This document shows, piece after piece, positions 40,267-50,033 of a stretch of DNA of 64,000 bases. A model generated the notes under the pieces. It saw only the letters and a program-made list of their open reading frames with translations, did not search any database and was not told the DNA's origin. Location of the stretch: contig NZ_CP036455.1 of NCBI RefSeq assembly GCF_004323735.1, forward strand, positions 1,297,101 to 1,361,100, read 5' to 3'. Made by a program: the position numbers and the translations under genes. The number at the start of each line of letters is the position of its first letter. Within the stretch, counting starts at the first letter, position 1. The DNA comes from Streptomonospora litoralis (GTDB lineage: Bacteria; Actinomycetota; Actinomycetes; Streptosporangiales; Streptosporangiaceae).

Positions 40267-40545
40267 GCGCGCTTCGCCTCGGCCCTGCTGGTTTCGGATC
40301 GGCGCGGCCGGGGCGCGAGGCACTGCTGGACATCCACCCCGCAGCGGGCGTGCCGATCCACGGCGCGCCCGCTGCGCTCGCGCGGCCGGGGCCCGCCCGC
40401 GGCCGCCTCTTCGCGCCTTGGCGTGCGAATCCGGCCGGGTCCGCGGCCTGTGGAGCCCTATGGCAGGGGGTGCGTCGTTTCCGTCACACTGGAATCCGGG
40501 GCGGCAGTGCTGCCGCCTCGCTGTACGGAGAGGACCTGACCACCC

Positions 40546-41664
40546 ATGAACAGCAGCACCACCACAAGCGGGTTGACGTTCGACGTCCGGCTGTCGGCCC
40601 AGCGGAAGACCCCGCAGGAGCGCGCACAACTGCTGGACAATCCCGGGTTCGGAACCGTGTTCACCGATCACATGGTCGCCATCGACTACACCGAGGGCGA
40701 AGGCTGGTACGACGCCAGGCTGGAGCCCTACGGGCCGCTGACCCTGGACCCGGCCACAGCGGCCCTGCACTACGCCCAGGAGATCTTCGAAGGGCTCAAG
40801 GCGTACCGGCATCCCACCGGCGAGGCCGCCTGCTTCCGGCCCGACGCCAACGCGGCGCGGCTCAACCGCAGCGCACGCCGCATGGCCATGCCGGAGCTGC
40901 CCGAGGAGCTGTTCCTCGGTGCCATCGAGACCCTGCTCCAGCACGACTCCGAGTGGATCCCCACGCAGCCCAACAGCAGCCTGTACCTGCGGCCCTTCAT
41001 GTTCGCCACCGATGTCGGGCTGGGGGTGAACCACCCCTCGCGCAGCTACCGGTTCGTGCTCATCGCCTCGCCGTCGGGCCCGTACTTCTCCGGCGGGATC
41101 AAGCCGGTCACCGTGTGGCTGAGCGAGGACTACACGCGCGCGGCGCCGGGCGGCACCGGTCAGGCCAAATTCGCCGGAAACTACGCCGCCAGCTTCGTCG
41201 CCCAGTCCCAGGCGGTGGAACAGGGCTGCGACCAGGTGGTCTGGCTGGACGCGAAGGAGCACCGCTGGGTCGAGGAGATGGGCGGGATGAACCTGTTCTT
41301 CGTCTTCGGCTCCGGCGACGACGCGCGGCTGCTCACGCCTCCGCTGACCGGAACCCTCCTTCCGGGCATCACCCGCGATTCGCTGCTGAGTCTCGGCCCC
41401 GAGCTCGGCTTCCCGACCGAGGAGTCCCCGATCTCCACCGAGGAGTGGCGCCGCGCCGCGCGCAGCGGCGAGCTGACCGAGGTTTTCGCGTGCGGCACCG
41501 CCGCGGTGATCACCCCCGTCGGCCACGTCAAGAGCAAGGACGGGGAGTTCACCATCGGCGACGGCGGAGCCGGCCCGGTCACGATGGGACTGCGCGAGGA
41601 GCTCGTCGCCCTGCAGTACGGCACCCGCCCCGACACCCACGGCTGGGTGCGCATCTTCGACTGA
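40546..41664 (+). CDS. ilvE: Branched-chain amino acid aminotransferase
   Basis: The 372-residue class IV PLP enzyme has [32 protein letters not shown], the PLP Lys in [26 protein letters not shown] and [13 protein letters not shown]. It performs the last step to Ile, Val and Leu. ATG 40546 follows GGAGAGG. The 279-nt gap after leuB suggests a separate promoter. Confidence 0.96.
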   Translation: MNSSTTTSGLTFDVRLSAQRKTPQERAQLLDNPGFGTVFTDHMVAIDYTEGEGWYDARLEPYGPLTLDPATAALHYAQEIFEGLKAYRHPTGEAACFRPDANAARLNRSARRMAMPELPEELFLGAIETLLQHDSEWIPTQPNSSLYLRPFMFATDVGLGVNHPSRSYRFVLIASPSGPYFSGGIKPVTVWLSEDYTRAAPGGTGQAKFAGNYAASFVAQSQAVEQGCDQVVWLDAKEHRWVEEMGGMNLFFVFGSGDDARLLTPPLTGTLLPGITRDSLLSLGPELGFPTEESPISTEEWRRAARSGELTEVFACGTAAVITPVGHVKSKDGEFTIGDGGAGPVTMGLREELVALQYGTRPDTHGWVRIFD

Positions 41665-41809
41665 GGCGTTCCGGACGGCACCGGTCCGCCCGCCTTCTCC
41701 GGCGCCGCCGCGGGGTGCGGTCGGCGGCCGAGCGGGCGGGCGGCCGGGCCGGTCCACCCCGGTTTCCCCGGTGCCAATCGAGTCCGAGACCAGGAAGAAC
41801 ACCGAAATC

Positions 41810-41826
41810 GTCTCGCTATGTGAGAT
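41810..41826. promoter_or_regulatory. Candidate NdgR operator upstream of cimA
   Basis: GTCTCG-CTATG-TGAGAT, nearly identical to the leuC/ndgR site (GTCTCG-CTATT-TGGGAT). The centre (41818) is again exactly 61 nt before the leaderless leader start at 41879, as in ilvB. Confidence 0.6.
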
Positions 41827-41878
41827 GAGTGTGTCGACTATGCGAACTCCGGCACGCACGTGTGGCACACTGATGAAC

Positions 41879-41920
41879 GTGCCGTCTCAGGTGATCATTA
41901 TCGTGAGGCGCGCTGGCTGA
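41879..41920 (+). CDS. cimA leader peptide (Ile/Val attenuator)
   Basis: GTG 41879 to TGA 41918 encodes VPSQVIIIVRRAG, 13 residues with three Ile and three Val codons, including the run VIIIV. CACACT lies 7 nt before the GTG, so the transcript is probably leaderless; an in-frame ATG at 41873 is the alternative. The stop lies inside a perfect hairpin (41908-41941, GCGCGCTGGC/GCCAGCGCGC), followed by a terminator. This is a classical attenuator layout that would sense isoleucine and valine. Confidence 0.78.
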   Translation: MPSQVIIIVRRAG

Positions 41921-41942
41921 AAACGGACCTCGCCAGCGCGCA

Positions 41943-41976
41943 GACCTCTCGTGTCCACGAGGGGTCTTTTTTATTT
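41943..41976 (+). terminator. cimA attenuator terminator
   Basis: GACCTCTCGTG (41943-41953) pairs with CACGAGGGGTC (41956-41966) with one wobble, followed directly by TTTTTTATTT. It lies between the leader peptide and cimA. Confidence 0.85.
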
Positions 41977-42027
41977 GCCGGCGGGGCCGCGACCACGACA
42001 GCACACCACATCCGGGAGCTCGCACCC

Positions 42028-43626
42028 ATGCCTGACGACCGTTTCCACGTCTTCGACACGACGCTGCGCGACGGCGCCCAGCGCGAAGGCATCAACCTCA
42101 CCGTCGCCGACAAGCTCGCCATCGCCAAGCTCCTCGACGAGTTCGGCGTGCGCTTCATCGAGGGCGGCTGGCCGGGAGCGAACCCGCGCGACACCGAGTT
42201 CTTCGAGCGCGCTTCGAACGAGCTGACGCTGCAGCACGCGCAACTCTGCGCGTTCGGCGCGACCCGCCGGTCCGGGGTGCGGGCGGCCGACGACCCCCAG
42301 GTCGCCGCATTGCGCGAATCCGGTGCGCCGGTGGTCACCCTGGTCGCCAAGAGCGACACCCGCCACGTCGAGCGCGCCCTGCGCACCAGCGGCGAGGAGA
42401 ACCTGGCGATGATCGCCGACACGGTCTCCCACCTGCGCGAGCACGGTCGGCGCGTCTTCCTCGACTGCGAGCACTTCTTCGACGGCTACGTCCACGACTC
42501 CGCCTACGCCACCAACGTCGTGCGCACCGCCGCCGAAGCCGGCGCCGACGTCGTCGTGCTCTGCGACACCAACGGCGGGATGCTGCCGGCCGACATCACC
42601 CGCATCGTCGGCGAGGTCGCCGAGGCCACCGGCGTGCGGCTGGGCATCCACGCCCAGGACGACAGCGGGTGCGCCGTCGCCAACACGCTCGCCGCGGTCG
42701 ACGCCGGTGCCACCCACGTGCAGTGCACCGCCAACGGCTACGGGGAACGGGTGGGCAACGCCAACCTCTTCTCGGTGGCGGGCGCGCTCGCGCTCAAGCA
42801 GGGGCGCGACGTGCTGCCGGAGGGCTGCCTGGAGCAGATGACCCGGGTCTCCCAGGCCATCGCCGAGATCGTGAACATCTCGCCCGCCACCCACCAGCCC
42901 TACGTCGGCGTGTCGGCGTTCGCGCACAAGGCCGGACTGCACGCCTCGGCGATCAAGGTCGACCCCGACCTCTACCAGCACATCGACCCCGCGCTGGTGG
43001 GCAACGACATGCGGATGCTGGTCTCCGACATGGCCGGGCGCGCCTCCATCGAGCTGAAAGCCAAGGAGCTGGGCTTCGACCTCTCGGGCGACCGCGAGCT
43101 GCTGGGCCGCGTCGTCGACCGCGTCAAGGAGCTGGAACTGAGCGGCTACAGCTTCGAGGCCGCCGACGCCTCGCTGGAGCTGCTGCTGCGCGAGGAGCTG
43201 GGGCGTGCGGTGCGCTACTTCGACACCGAGTCCTGGCGGGTGATCGCCGAGCGCCGCGGCAAGGGCGAGACACCCCAGGACGCCGCAGCCAGCGAGGCCA
43301 CCGTCAAGCTGCACGTCAAGGGCGAGCGGGTGATCGCCACGGCCGAGGGCAACGGCCCCGTCAACGCGCTGGACCGGGCGCTGCGCAGCGCCATGGAGGG
43401 CGTCTACACCGCGCTGGCCGGGCTGGAGCTGACCGACTACAAGGTCCGCATCCTGGAGGGCAACTCGGGCACCGGCGCCGTGACCCGCATCCTGGTGACC
43501 TTCGGCGACGGCCGCGGCGAGTGGACCACCGTCGGGGTCGGCGAGAACGTCATCGACGCCTCCTGGATCGCGCTGGAGGACGCGCTGACCTACGGTCTGC
43601 TGCGCCAGGGCTACCCGCAGGACTGA
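42028..43626 (+). CDS. cimA: Citramalate synthase
   Basis: The 532-residue protein has the DRE-TIM barrel start FHVFDTTLRDGAQREG, GGWPGANPRDTEFF, CDTNGGMLP, the metal-site GIHAQDDSGCAVANTLAAVDAGATHVQCTANGYGERVGNANL, and a C-terminal LeuA-like regulatory domain. The length and the GGWPGANPxD signature fit the citramalate synthase group rather than LeuA. It joins pyruvate and acetyl-CoA, giving a threonine-independent route to 2-oxobutyrate and isoleucine. The Ile/Val-rich leader upstream agrees with that role. ATG 42028 follows CGGGAG. Confidence 0.93.
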   Translation: MPDDRFHVFDTTLRDGAQREGINLTVADKLAIAKLLDEFGVRFIEGGWPGANPRDTEFFERASNELTLQHAQLCAFGATRRSGVRAADDPQVAALRESGAPVVTLVAKSDTRHVERALRTSGEENLAMIADTVSHLREHGRRVFLDCEHFFDGYVHDSAYATNVVRTAAEAGADVVVLCDTNGGMLPADITRIVGEVAEATGVRLGIHAQDDSGCAVANTLAAVDAGATHVQCTANGYGERVGNANLFSVAGALALKQGRDVLPEGCLEQMTRVSQAIAEIVNISPATHQPYVGVSAFAHKAGLHASAIKVDPDLYQHIDPALVGNDMRMLVSDMAGRASIELKAKELGFDLSGDRELLGRVVDRVKELELSGYSFEAADASLELLLREELGRAVRYFDTESWRVIAERRGKGETPQDAAASEATVKLHVKGERVIATAEGNGPVNALDRALRSAMEGVYTALAGLELTDYKVRILEGNSGTGAVTRILVTFGDGRGEWTTVGVGENVIDASWIALEDALTYGLLRQGYPQD

Positions 43627-43640
43627 GCACCGCACCGGCG

Positions 43641-43663
43641 GCCGCGCCCCCGGCGGGCGCGGC
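43641..43663. terminator. Hairpin between convergent cimA and DUF3152 genes
   Basis: GCCGCGCCC (43641-43649) and GGGCGCGGC (43655-43663) pair perfectly with a 5-nt loop in the 67-nt convergent gap, so it may serve both genes. Confidence 0.55.
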
Positions 43664-43693
43664 GGTGTCCCGGTCGGCGCGGTCAGACAGGAA

Positions 43694-44632
43694 TCAGTCC
43701 TGCACCCACCCGTTGGCCTCGCAGCCCTGCAGCCCGAACGTCTGCTGCTGCATGACCGGGGCGGGCTCGCCCTTTGCGGGGCAGTCGACGTGGCCGTGGC
43801 CCAGCGCGTGGCCGACCTCGTGGTTGACCACGTAGATGCGGTAGGTGCGCAGGTCGCCGTCGAAGTGCGGCACTCCGGAGACCCACCGGTTCTGGTTGAT
43901 GACGGCCCGGCCGCCGTTGGTGCAGGAGACGCGGCCCATCGTCTGCAGCGGAGCGCACAGCCGGTCGACGGTCTCGGGCGCGGCGAGGGCCACCCGGAAG
44001 TCCACCGGGCCCTCGTCGACGCGCTGCATGGACAGGTTCTCCGCGCCGCGCCAACCGCGCTTGTCCGCGAGGATCTGCTCGACGGCCGCCGCGAAGTCGG
44101 CGGCCTCGCCCGGCAGGCCCTCCTCGACCTCCACGAGGTAGCGCCGCCGCGAACCCTCGCCCGCCGGCTCGGTCTCGCCCGGAACGACCTGGAGGTCGCC
44201 GCTCGCCTCCTTGACCTCGTCCTCCACGGAGCGCATGACCGCGGGCAGTTCGTCGCCTTCGCCGCCGCGGGCGCCGGGCGAGGCGGGGCTCTGCGAGGGC
44301 TCGCCGGAGGCCGATCCCTCCGCGGAGCCCGAGGGCGTCTCCGTGTCCTCGCCGCCGCGGCCGCCGTCTCCGCCCTCGGCGCGCTGCCCGTCCTCGGCGG
44401 CCTGCGGGGCCGTCGCGGTGGCCGAGGCGGAGGCGTCGCCGGCGCCCTCGCCCAGCGGTGCGGAGGAGGAGCTGCCGGCCTCCTCGGTCAGCTGCGGCGC
44501 CTGCTGGTCCAGGACCAGCAGACCGCTTCCGGCGGCGATGACGGCCAGGCCCAGCAGCAGTTCCAGGCCGAAGAGGCGTCGACGGCGCGGTCCGCGGCGG
44601 TCGCGGAGCGGGTTCGACGAAGGATGGGACAA
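43694..44632 (-). CDS. DUF3152 protein with a metzincin-like zinc motif
   Basis: The 312-residue protein has a basic N-terminus, one membrane helix (FGLELLLGLAVIAAGSGLLVL, about residues 21-41), a disordered Ser/Gly/Glu stalk of about 100 residues, and an extracellular DUF3152 domain. That domain contains VVNHEVGHALGHGHVDCP, i.e. HExxHxxGHxH, which suggests a zinc metalloprotease. Two Cys pairs may form disulfides. The start is TTG 44632, supported by GGAGAAAGG seven nt upstream on the minus strand. Substrate unknown. Confidence 0.85.
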   Translation of the reverse strand: MSHPSSNPLRDRRGPRRRRLFGLELLLGLAVIAAGSGLLVLDQQAPQLTEEAGSSSSAPLGEGAGDASASATATAPQAAEDGQRAEGGDGGRGGEDTETPSGSAEGSASGEPSQSPASPGARGGEGDELPAVMRSVEDEVKEASGDLQVVPGETEPAGEGSRRRYLVEVEEGLPGEAADFAAAVEQILADKRGWRGAENLSMQRVDEGPVDFRVALAAPETVDRLCAPLQTMGRVSCTNGGRAVINQNRWVSGVPHFDGDLRTYRIYVVNHEVGHALGHGHVDCPAKGEPAPVMQQQTFGLQGCEANGWVQD

Positions 44633-44906
44633 GCGGTGGCCTTTCTCCGGCTCGGTGCTTCGGCGCCGTAGGAGTCCCGGCGGCCGACGGCGCGTGGCGC
44701 CGCAGCGGGAAAGCGTCCGGAACCCGTACTAGCATCGCAGAAACGGCAAGGAAATCGCGCGTCTTCCTTTGTGTCCGAAACGTCCGTGCCGTCCCCGTAT
44801 TCGGTATACCCGCGAACTACCGGGCGCGCCCGTGCCCGCGTCGCCTGGGTACGCTGGTCGGCGGACGAACCCGGTTGACCCAGGCAAGGACAGGCAGGCA
44901 GCAGAC

Positions 44907-45707
44907 GTGCGCATCGCAAGATTCTCCGTGGGCGACGATGTCGGATACGGCTTGATCGACACCGACGAAGGCGGAACTCAGCAGTACGTGTCGCGGATCA
45001 GCGGGCACCCGCTGATGGGCCAGATCCAGCTCACCGGCGAACGCGCCAAGATCGAGGACCTGCGCCTGCTGTCGCCGGTGCTGCCGAGCAAGGTGGTGTG
45101 CATCGGCAAGAACTACGCCGACCACGTCGCCGAGATGAGCGACATCACCGGCGAGACCACGGAGGAGCCGGTGGTCTTCCTCAAGCCCTCCACCGCGGTC
45201 ACCGGCCCCGGCGACCCGGTGTTCTACCCGCCGATCTCCCAGCGCGTCGACTTCGAGGGCGAACTGGCGGTGGTGATCGCCCGCCCCTGCCGCGAGGTCC
45301 CGCCCGAGCGCGCCAAAGAGGTGATCTTCGGCTACACCGTCGCCAACGACGTCACAGCGCGCGACCTGCAGAAGTCGGACAAGCAGTGGACGCGCGGCAA
45401 GGGCTTCGACTCCTTCTGCCCCATCGGCCCGTGGATCGAGACCGGCCTGACCCTGGAGGAGGCCGGCGACCTGCGCGTCACGACCACCGTCGACGGCGAG
45501 CTCCGCCAGGACGGCCGCACCTCCCAGTTCATCCACGACATCCCCGCGGTCATCTCCTACGTCAGCTCGTTCATGACCCTCCTCCCGGGCGACGTACTAC
45601 TCACCGGAACGCCGGCGGGCGTCGGCCCGGTCGAAGTCGGCTCCGAAATGACGGTCTCCGTCGAGCGAGTGGGCGAACTGAGCAACCGCGTCATCACCCG
45701 CGACTGA
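44907..45707 (+). CDS. Fumarylacetoacetate hydrolase family protein
   Basis: The 266-residue protein has KVVCIGKNYADHVAEM, FLKPSTAVTGPGDPV, the metal-binding FEGELAVVIAR, GYTVANDVTARDLQ and GDVLLTGTPAGVGPVEVG, the complete FAH C-terminal domain pattern. Such enzymes cleave or decarboxylate beta-dicarbonyl acids; the substrate cannot be read here. GTG 44907 is used because family proteins begin at this point (VRIARF). In Streptomyces an FAH gene also precedes gltX. Confidence 0.9.
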   Translation: MRIARFSVGDDVGYGLIDTDEGGTQQYVSRISGHPLMGQIQLTGERAKIEDLRLLSPVLPSKVVCIGKNYADHVAEMSDITGETTEEPVVFLKPSTAVTGPGDPVFYPPISQRVDFEGELAVVIARPCREVPPERAKEVIFGYTVANDVTARDLQKSDKQWTRGKGFDSFCPIGPWIETGLTLEEAGDLRVTTTVDGELRQDGRTSQFIHDIPAVISYVSSFMTLLPGDVLLTGTPAGVGPVEVGSEMTVSVERVGELSNRVITRD

Positions 45708-46003
45708 GTTCCGGCGGCACCTCCGCGCGCCGCCCCTTCCGCGGACTCCGCGGACTGCGCCAAGGGCCCCGGTAACCGTTCCGCCCGTCCCGGATCGCGA
45801 GACACCTGACCGGGATGATCGAACGGTATTGGATGGGTTTGCCGAGCCCCCGGAGTCACAGCCGAAGGGGTGGCGCTGCGTCAGGTCCGCTTTGTTGACC
45901 TTTGTCCTTTTTGTGAGTTTGTTGAGAATATGACGCTTATATAGCGTCCCGGACGCCAGCAACGAACGGCGTTCCGGAGCCGCGGCCTCATGGGGAGAGG
46001 CCG

Positions 46004-46534
46004 GTGTCGAGGGACGGCAGGACAGGGGAACCGTCTCCGCACCGGGTGCCCTTATCCCTTTCGGAGGACCTGGTCGTGCCGACCGCTGTGCGCGGCTCCG
46101 CCCGCAGCCGCCCCCTGTCCGTTGCCGCCAAGCGCCTCGCCGCTCACACCCTGATCGTGTTCACCGCCCTGGCGGTGATGGCCCCACTGGCACTGAGACC
46201 GCTGCCGGAAGGCGGCACATACATGCCGCTGCTCTCACCGGTCTCCGCGGCCGACGTGGAAACCCCCGAGCAGCGCCGCGATCCGGCCGACGGCCGCTCC
46301 CACGCCGCCGCGACCGAGCAGACCGCGGCCGAGACGGGGAAGGCTGGGGATGACACAGCCGCGATCGAGGTCCCCGACGCCGCCCTCCCGCGCTCGCGGC
46401 CTGACGCCCCCGAGGAGGCCGTCGAACCGCCGCCGGATGCCGAGCCTCAGGCGATGCCCGAGCCTCAAGCCCCCGAGGCCGCCGGCTTCGACGAGGAGAC
46501 CAGTGAGGAACTCGTCGAAGAGCGCGATGAGTAA
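46004..46534 (+). CDS. N-terminal fragment of an RHS-type secreted protein
   Basis: The 176-residue product has a membrane/secretion segment (LIVFTALAVMAPLALRPLP, about 50-68), then an acidic, Pro/Glu-rich linker ending EETSEELVEERDE. From memory, RHS proteins of actinobacteria carry such a linker just before a long extracellular beta-rich part. Here the frame stops at 46534, while an RHS core frame starts at ATG 46527 in another frame. I read it as the front end of a large RHS gene whose middle was lost. The region upstream (45893-45945) is AT-rich and may hold the promoter. GTG 46004 follows GGGAGAGG. Confidence 0.6.
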   Translation: MSRDGRTGEPSPHRVPLSLSEDLVVPTAVRGSARSRPLSVAAKRLAAHTLIVFTALAVMAPLALRPLPEGGTYMPLLSPVSAADVETPEQRRDPADGRSHAAATEQTAAETGKAGDDTAAIEVPDAALPRSRPDAPEEAVEPPPDAEPQAMPEPQAPEAAGFDEETSEELVEERDE

Positions 46535-47894
46535 GGGCACGCACACCTACGGCTATGACGACGCGGGCCGGTTGACGTCGTGGACCGCTCCCGGCGGGGA
46601 GACCACCGACTACGAGTGGGACGCCTCGGGCAACCGCGTCCGCGCGGGTGAGGAAACCTTCAGCTACGACGCGCGCAACCGGCTGACCGGATCCGGTGAC
46701 GGCGACACCTGGAGCTACACCCCGCGCGGAACGCTCGCGCAGTCGGTGGTCGACGGCGTAGAGCGGACTCCGGAGTTCGACGCGTTCGAGCGGATGGTCG
46801 CCTCGGGCGACGGCACGGTGGAGTACGGATACGACGCCCTGGGCCGCGTGGCCACACGCACCGAGGACGAGGGACTGATGGCGGCCGCCGAGACATCGGA
46901 GTTCCTCTACGGCGGTCTGGAGAAGAACAACCCCCTCGCCGTGCTGGACAGTGAAGGTGATGCGCTCTCGTCCTACGGCCGCGACGAGGCGGGTGAACTG
47001 GTCAGCATCGCCGACGCCGACCAGCAGCCGGCGCTGGCGTACCTGAACAACCACACCGATCTCGCCGCGACGTACACACCGCAGGGCACCACGACGAGTT
47101 CGACGGCGTTCAGCCCCTTCGGCGAGACCGTCGCCTCCGAGGGCGCCGCGGATTCGCTGGGGTTCCAGAGCGAGTGGACGGATCCCGTCACGGGCGACGT
47201 GAACATGCACGCCCGCTGGTACCAGCCGGGAACGGGAAGGTTCGCCTCACGCGACACCATGACCTTGGAGCCGGACCCCTCGGTGCAGCTCAATCGATAT
47301 ACGTACGGCAATGGTGCGCCGATGCGCTATAGGGACCCCTCGGGGCACTTCCTCGTTGGTTCGACGGGAGCGGCCGTCGGCGCCGGGGCCGCCACTTCGA
47401 TCGGTCTTGGAACCACTATGGCCATCGGGCTCGGGCTACTGGGGGGCGTCGGCGTGGCATTGGCCATCGGGTTCGTCGCCTACACGGCCTACAACTACTA
47501 CACCAGTTCGAGTTCATCGGGGTTCTCGAATAGACCCGCTTATCGACCTGGCATGTACAGCATGTACAGCGGGGGCGGAAGCAGCGGCGGTGCGGGAAGT
47601 GGATCCGGGGGTGGATCGGGAGCGACTGCGACCGGTAGTTTTACCACGACTCCTTACGCGACTCCCGGTTACACCGGTGGGCGATCCTGGTCCCCCCGGA
47701 CATCGGTGCGCCCCGAGCCTCGTCGCCCCGTGGTTCCGAAGGTGGATCCGCGGAAGAAGATCCTGCGGAAAATCCTCAACACGCCCCAGCCTCGGCCTCC
47801 CATCCACAATACAGTCGATCAATCCGATGTTGACAAGGCACGGAAAAAGGCAGAGGAAACCGTGAGGAATTTCCGGATCTCTATGAAGACATGA
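46527..47894 (+). CDS. Truncated RHS repeat protein, C-terminal core
   Basis: The 455-residue frame starts at an ATG that overlaps the previous stop (ATGAGTAA). It has a few YD repeats (YGYDDAGRLTSW, YEWDASGNRV, FSYDARNRLTG, VEYGYDALGRV) and the RHS core end HARWYQPGTGRFASRD with NRYTYGNGAPMRYRDPSGH. After the core come hydrophobic helices (TTMAIGLGLLGGVGVALAIG), a Gly/Ser-rich stretch and a basic tail. No known toxin domain is recognised after the core. Intact RHS proteins are commonly 1500-2500 residues, so most of the shell is missing. Translation may be coupled, or the locus may be decaying. Confidence 0.75.
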   Translation: MSKGTHTYGYDDAGRLTSWTAPGGETTDYEWDASGNRVRAGEETFSYDARNRLTGSGDGDTWSYTPRGTLAQSVVDGVERTPEFDAFERMVASGDGTVEYGYDALGRVATRTEDEGLMAAAETSEFLYGGLEKNNPLAVLDSEGDALSSYGRDEAGELVSIADADQQPALAYLNNHTDLAATYTPQGTTTSSTAFSPFGETVASEGAADSLGFQSEWTDPVTGDVNMHARWYQPGTGRFASRDTMTLEPDPSVQLNRYTYGNGAPMRYRDPSGHFLVGSTGAAVGAGAATSIGLGTTMAIGLGLLGGVGVALAIGFVAYTAYNYYTSSSSSGFSNRPAYRPGMYSMYSGGGSSGGAGSGSGGGSGATATGSFTTTPYATPGYTGGRSWSPRTSVRPEPRRPVVPKVDPRKKILRKILNTPQPRPPIHNTVDQSDVDKARKKAEETVRNFRISMKT

Positions 47895-48187
47895 TCTCTC
47901 GATCCCTGCTGCTGGCCGATCAGGGAGGTGCATACCCCTTCTTTCCATCCGAAGGCGGGCTGCTTAAATGGGGAAAGGATCCGGGGGCATCGTTCTATTG
48001 GCTGACTCGTGGCGAGCCGGAAGAGTGGCCGGTGGTTGTGGACTATCGCGATGAGGTGTGGGAGCTGCATAATATGCCCACGAGCCGGTTTCTTTGTGAG
48101 GTCCTGTCCGGACAATTGGACACCTCCATCGTCTACGGTCCGCTTTTCACTCAGCGTCCAGTACAGGTGAGCGAGGTCGACGGGTAA
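47891..48187 (+). CDS. Truncated SMI1/KNR4 (SUKH)-like immunity protein
   Basis: The 98-residue product contains AYPFFPSEGGLLKWGKD, FYWLTRGEPEEWPVVVDYRDEVWEL and MPTSRFLCEVLSGQL, the pattern of the C-terminal two-thirds of SUKH immunity proteins. The usual N-terminal 60-80 residues are absent. Its ATG overlaps the RHS stop (ATGA), the usual toxin-immunity order. The DNA here is AT-richer than the genome, as expected for acquired toxin/immunity cargo. It may be non-functional. Confidence 0.6.
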   Translation: MISRSLLLADQGGAYPFFPSEGGLLKWGKDPGASFYWLTRGEPEEWPVVVDYRDEVWELHNMPTSRFLCEVLSGQLDTSIVYGPLFTQRPVQVSEVDG

Positions 48188-48427
48188 GAAAATCTGCTCT
48201 CCGTTCCGGATGATCGGCTTGCGGCGCCCAATTTTTCGGGTTCTGATTGTTTGTTCGATGCAATCTTATATTGGTAGTTCAGAAGCAATGGGAGTACCTT
48301 GCCCGGAATTTCGGGAATATGGAAAAATGGCACCATCGGATATGTTGACATCGGCGTATGTTGTGGACCTCTGGTGGAGCCGAGTGACGCCGCCCCGCCC
48401 GCCTGCGCCGCCGATAGGCTTGCCACT

Positions 48428-49927
48428 GTGACTGACAAGCCGATTCGCGTGCGCTTCGCGCCCTCTCCGACCGGGATGTTCCATGTCGGCGGGGCGCGCT
48501 CCGCGCTCTTCAACTGGGCACTGGCCCGACAGCAGGACGAGGGCAGGTTCGTGCTGCGCATCGAGGACACCGATGCCGCGCGCAACAAGCCGGAGTGGAC
48601 CGAAGGGATCGTCCAGGCGCTGGCCTGGCTGGGCATCAGCGAGTCCGACCCGCACTTCGAGGGGCCCCATTTCCAGTCCTCCTACGCCGAGAAGCACCGC
48701 GAGACCGCCGAGCGGCTCTACAGCCAGGGGCGCGCCTACTACTGCGACTGCACCCGGGAGCAGGTGCAGGAGCGGCGCGACAACCCCAACCTCGGCTACG
48801 ACGGCTTCTGCCGCGACCGCGGCCTGGAGCCCGGCCCCGGGCGGGCGCTGCGGTTCCAGGTGCCCGACGGCGGGCCGACCGTGGTGGACGATGCGATCCG
48901 CGGGCGGGTGGAGTTCGAGCACACCTCCATCGAGGACTTCGTGATCGCGCGCGCCGACGGCTCGCCGCTGTTCGTGCTGGCCAACGTGGTCGACGACGTC
49001 GAGATGGGCGTCAACCAGGTCATCCGCGGTGAGGAGCACCTGTCCAACACCCCCAAGCAGCAACTGCTGTGGGAGGCGCTGGGGCATACGGCACCGGGTT
49101 GGGCGCATTTGCCGGTGATCGTGAACGAGAAGCGGCAGAAGCTGTCCAAGCGCCGCGACAAGGTCGCCCTGGAGTCCTTCCAGGAGGAGGGCTACCTGCC
49201 CGAGGCGATGGTGAACTACCTGATGCTGCTGGGCTGGGCCCCCGGGGACGACCGCGAGATCATGCCGTGGGCCGAGATGGAGCCGCTGTTCCGGATCTCG
49301 GATGTGAACAGCTCCAGCGCGTTCTTCGACGAGAAGAAGCTGCGCGCCTTCAACGGCGAGTACATCCGCGCGCTCGACGTCGAGGACTTCGTGCAGCGCT
49401 GCCGGCCGTGGCTCGATCCGGAGGTCGCGCCCTGGCCCGAGGAGGGCTTCGACGAGGACGCCTTCCGCGCCATCGCGCCGCTGGCCCAGAGCCGGGTCGC
49501 GGTGCTCAGCGAGATCGTGCCCAACGTCGACTTCCTGTTCCTCGACCAGCCCGTCGACGACCCCAAGAGCTGGTCCAAGGCGATGAAGCCCGACACCGCC
49601 GCCCCGATGCTGGCCGCCGCCCGCGAGCGCCTGGCCGATCCCGCGCTGGCGTGGGAGCCGGAGGCGCTGCGGGCCGAGCTGGAGGCGGCGGGCGGCGAGC
49701 TCGGGCTGAAGCTCGGCAAGGCGCAGGCGCCGGTGCGGGTCGCCGTCACCGGGCGCACGGTGGGCCTGCCGCTGTTCGAGTCCCTGGAGGTGCTGGGCCG
49801 CGAGCGGACCCTGCTGCGCATCGACGCGGCCCGGGAGCGGCTGCGGGAGGAGCAGGAGGGCGTCGCCCCCGCGGGCGCCGACGCCGTGCCCGACAGCGGT
49901 CCCGAGGGCTCCGCCACCGCCGAATAG
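48428..49927 (+). CDS. gltX: Glutamyl-tRNA synthetase
   Basis: The 499-residue class I synthetase has [23 protein letters not shown] (HIGH-type motif), [30 protein letters not shown] and the KLSKR loop. With GatCAB encoded in the same window, it probably charges tRNA-Glu and also tRNA-Gln. GTG 48428 lies exactly 7 nt after a TAGGCT -10 element, so translation is probably leaderless. The 240 nt upstream are AT-rich. Confidence 0.96.
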   Translation: MTDKPIRVRFAPSPTGMFHVGGARSALFNWALARQQDEGRFVLRIEDTDAARNKPEWTEGIVQALAWLGISESDPHFEGPHFQSSYAEKHRETAERLYSQGRAYYCDCTREQVQERRDNPNLGYDGFCRDRGLEPGPGRALRFQVPDGGPTVVDDAIRGRVEFEHTSIEDFVIARADGSPLFVLANVVDDVEMGVNQVIRGEEHLSNTPKQQLLWEALGHTAPGWAHLPVIVNEKRQKLSKRRDKVALESFQEEGYLPEAMVNYLMLLGWAPGDDREIMPWAEMEPLFRISDVNSSSAFFDEKKLRAFNGEYIRALDVEDFVQRCRPWLDPEVAPWPEEGFDEDAFRAIAPLAQSRVAVLSEIVPNVDFLFLDQPVDDPKSWSKAMKPDTAAPMLAAARERLADPALAWEPEALRAELEAAGGELGLKLGKAQAPVRVAVTGRTVGLPLFESLEVLGRERTLLRIDAARERLREEQEGVAPAGADAVPDSGPEGSATAE

Positions 49928-49987
49928 GCAGGCAGGGGCGAACACTGGGGTACGGGGACGCCCGCACGCGGACGCACGCGGTCACCC

Positions 49988-50025
49988 GGGCCCGCGCGGA
50001 TCACCGTCGTGGTCGGCGCGGGCCC
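49988..50025 (+). terminator. Hairpin after gltX
   Basis: GGGCCCGCGC (49988-49997) and GCGCGGGCCC (50016-50025) are perfect 10-bp arms with an 18-nt loop, about 60 nt after the gltX stop and just before the repeat copy. Confidence 0.6.
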
Positions 50026-50033
50026 GCGCCTAT

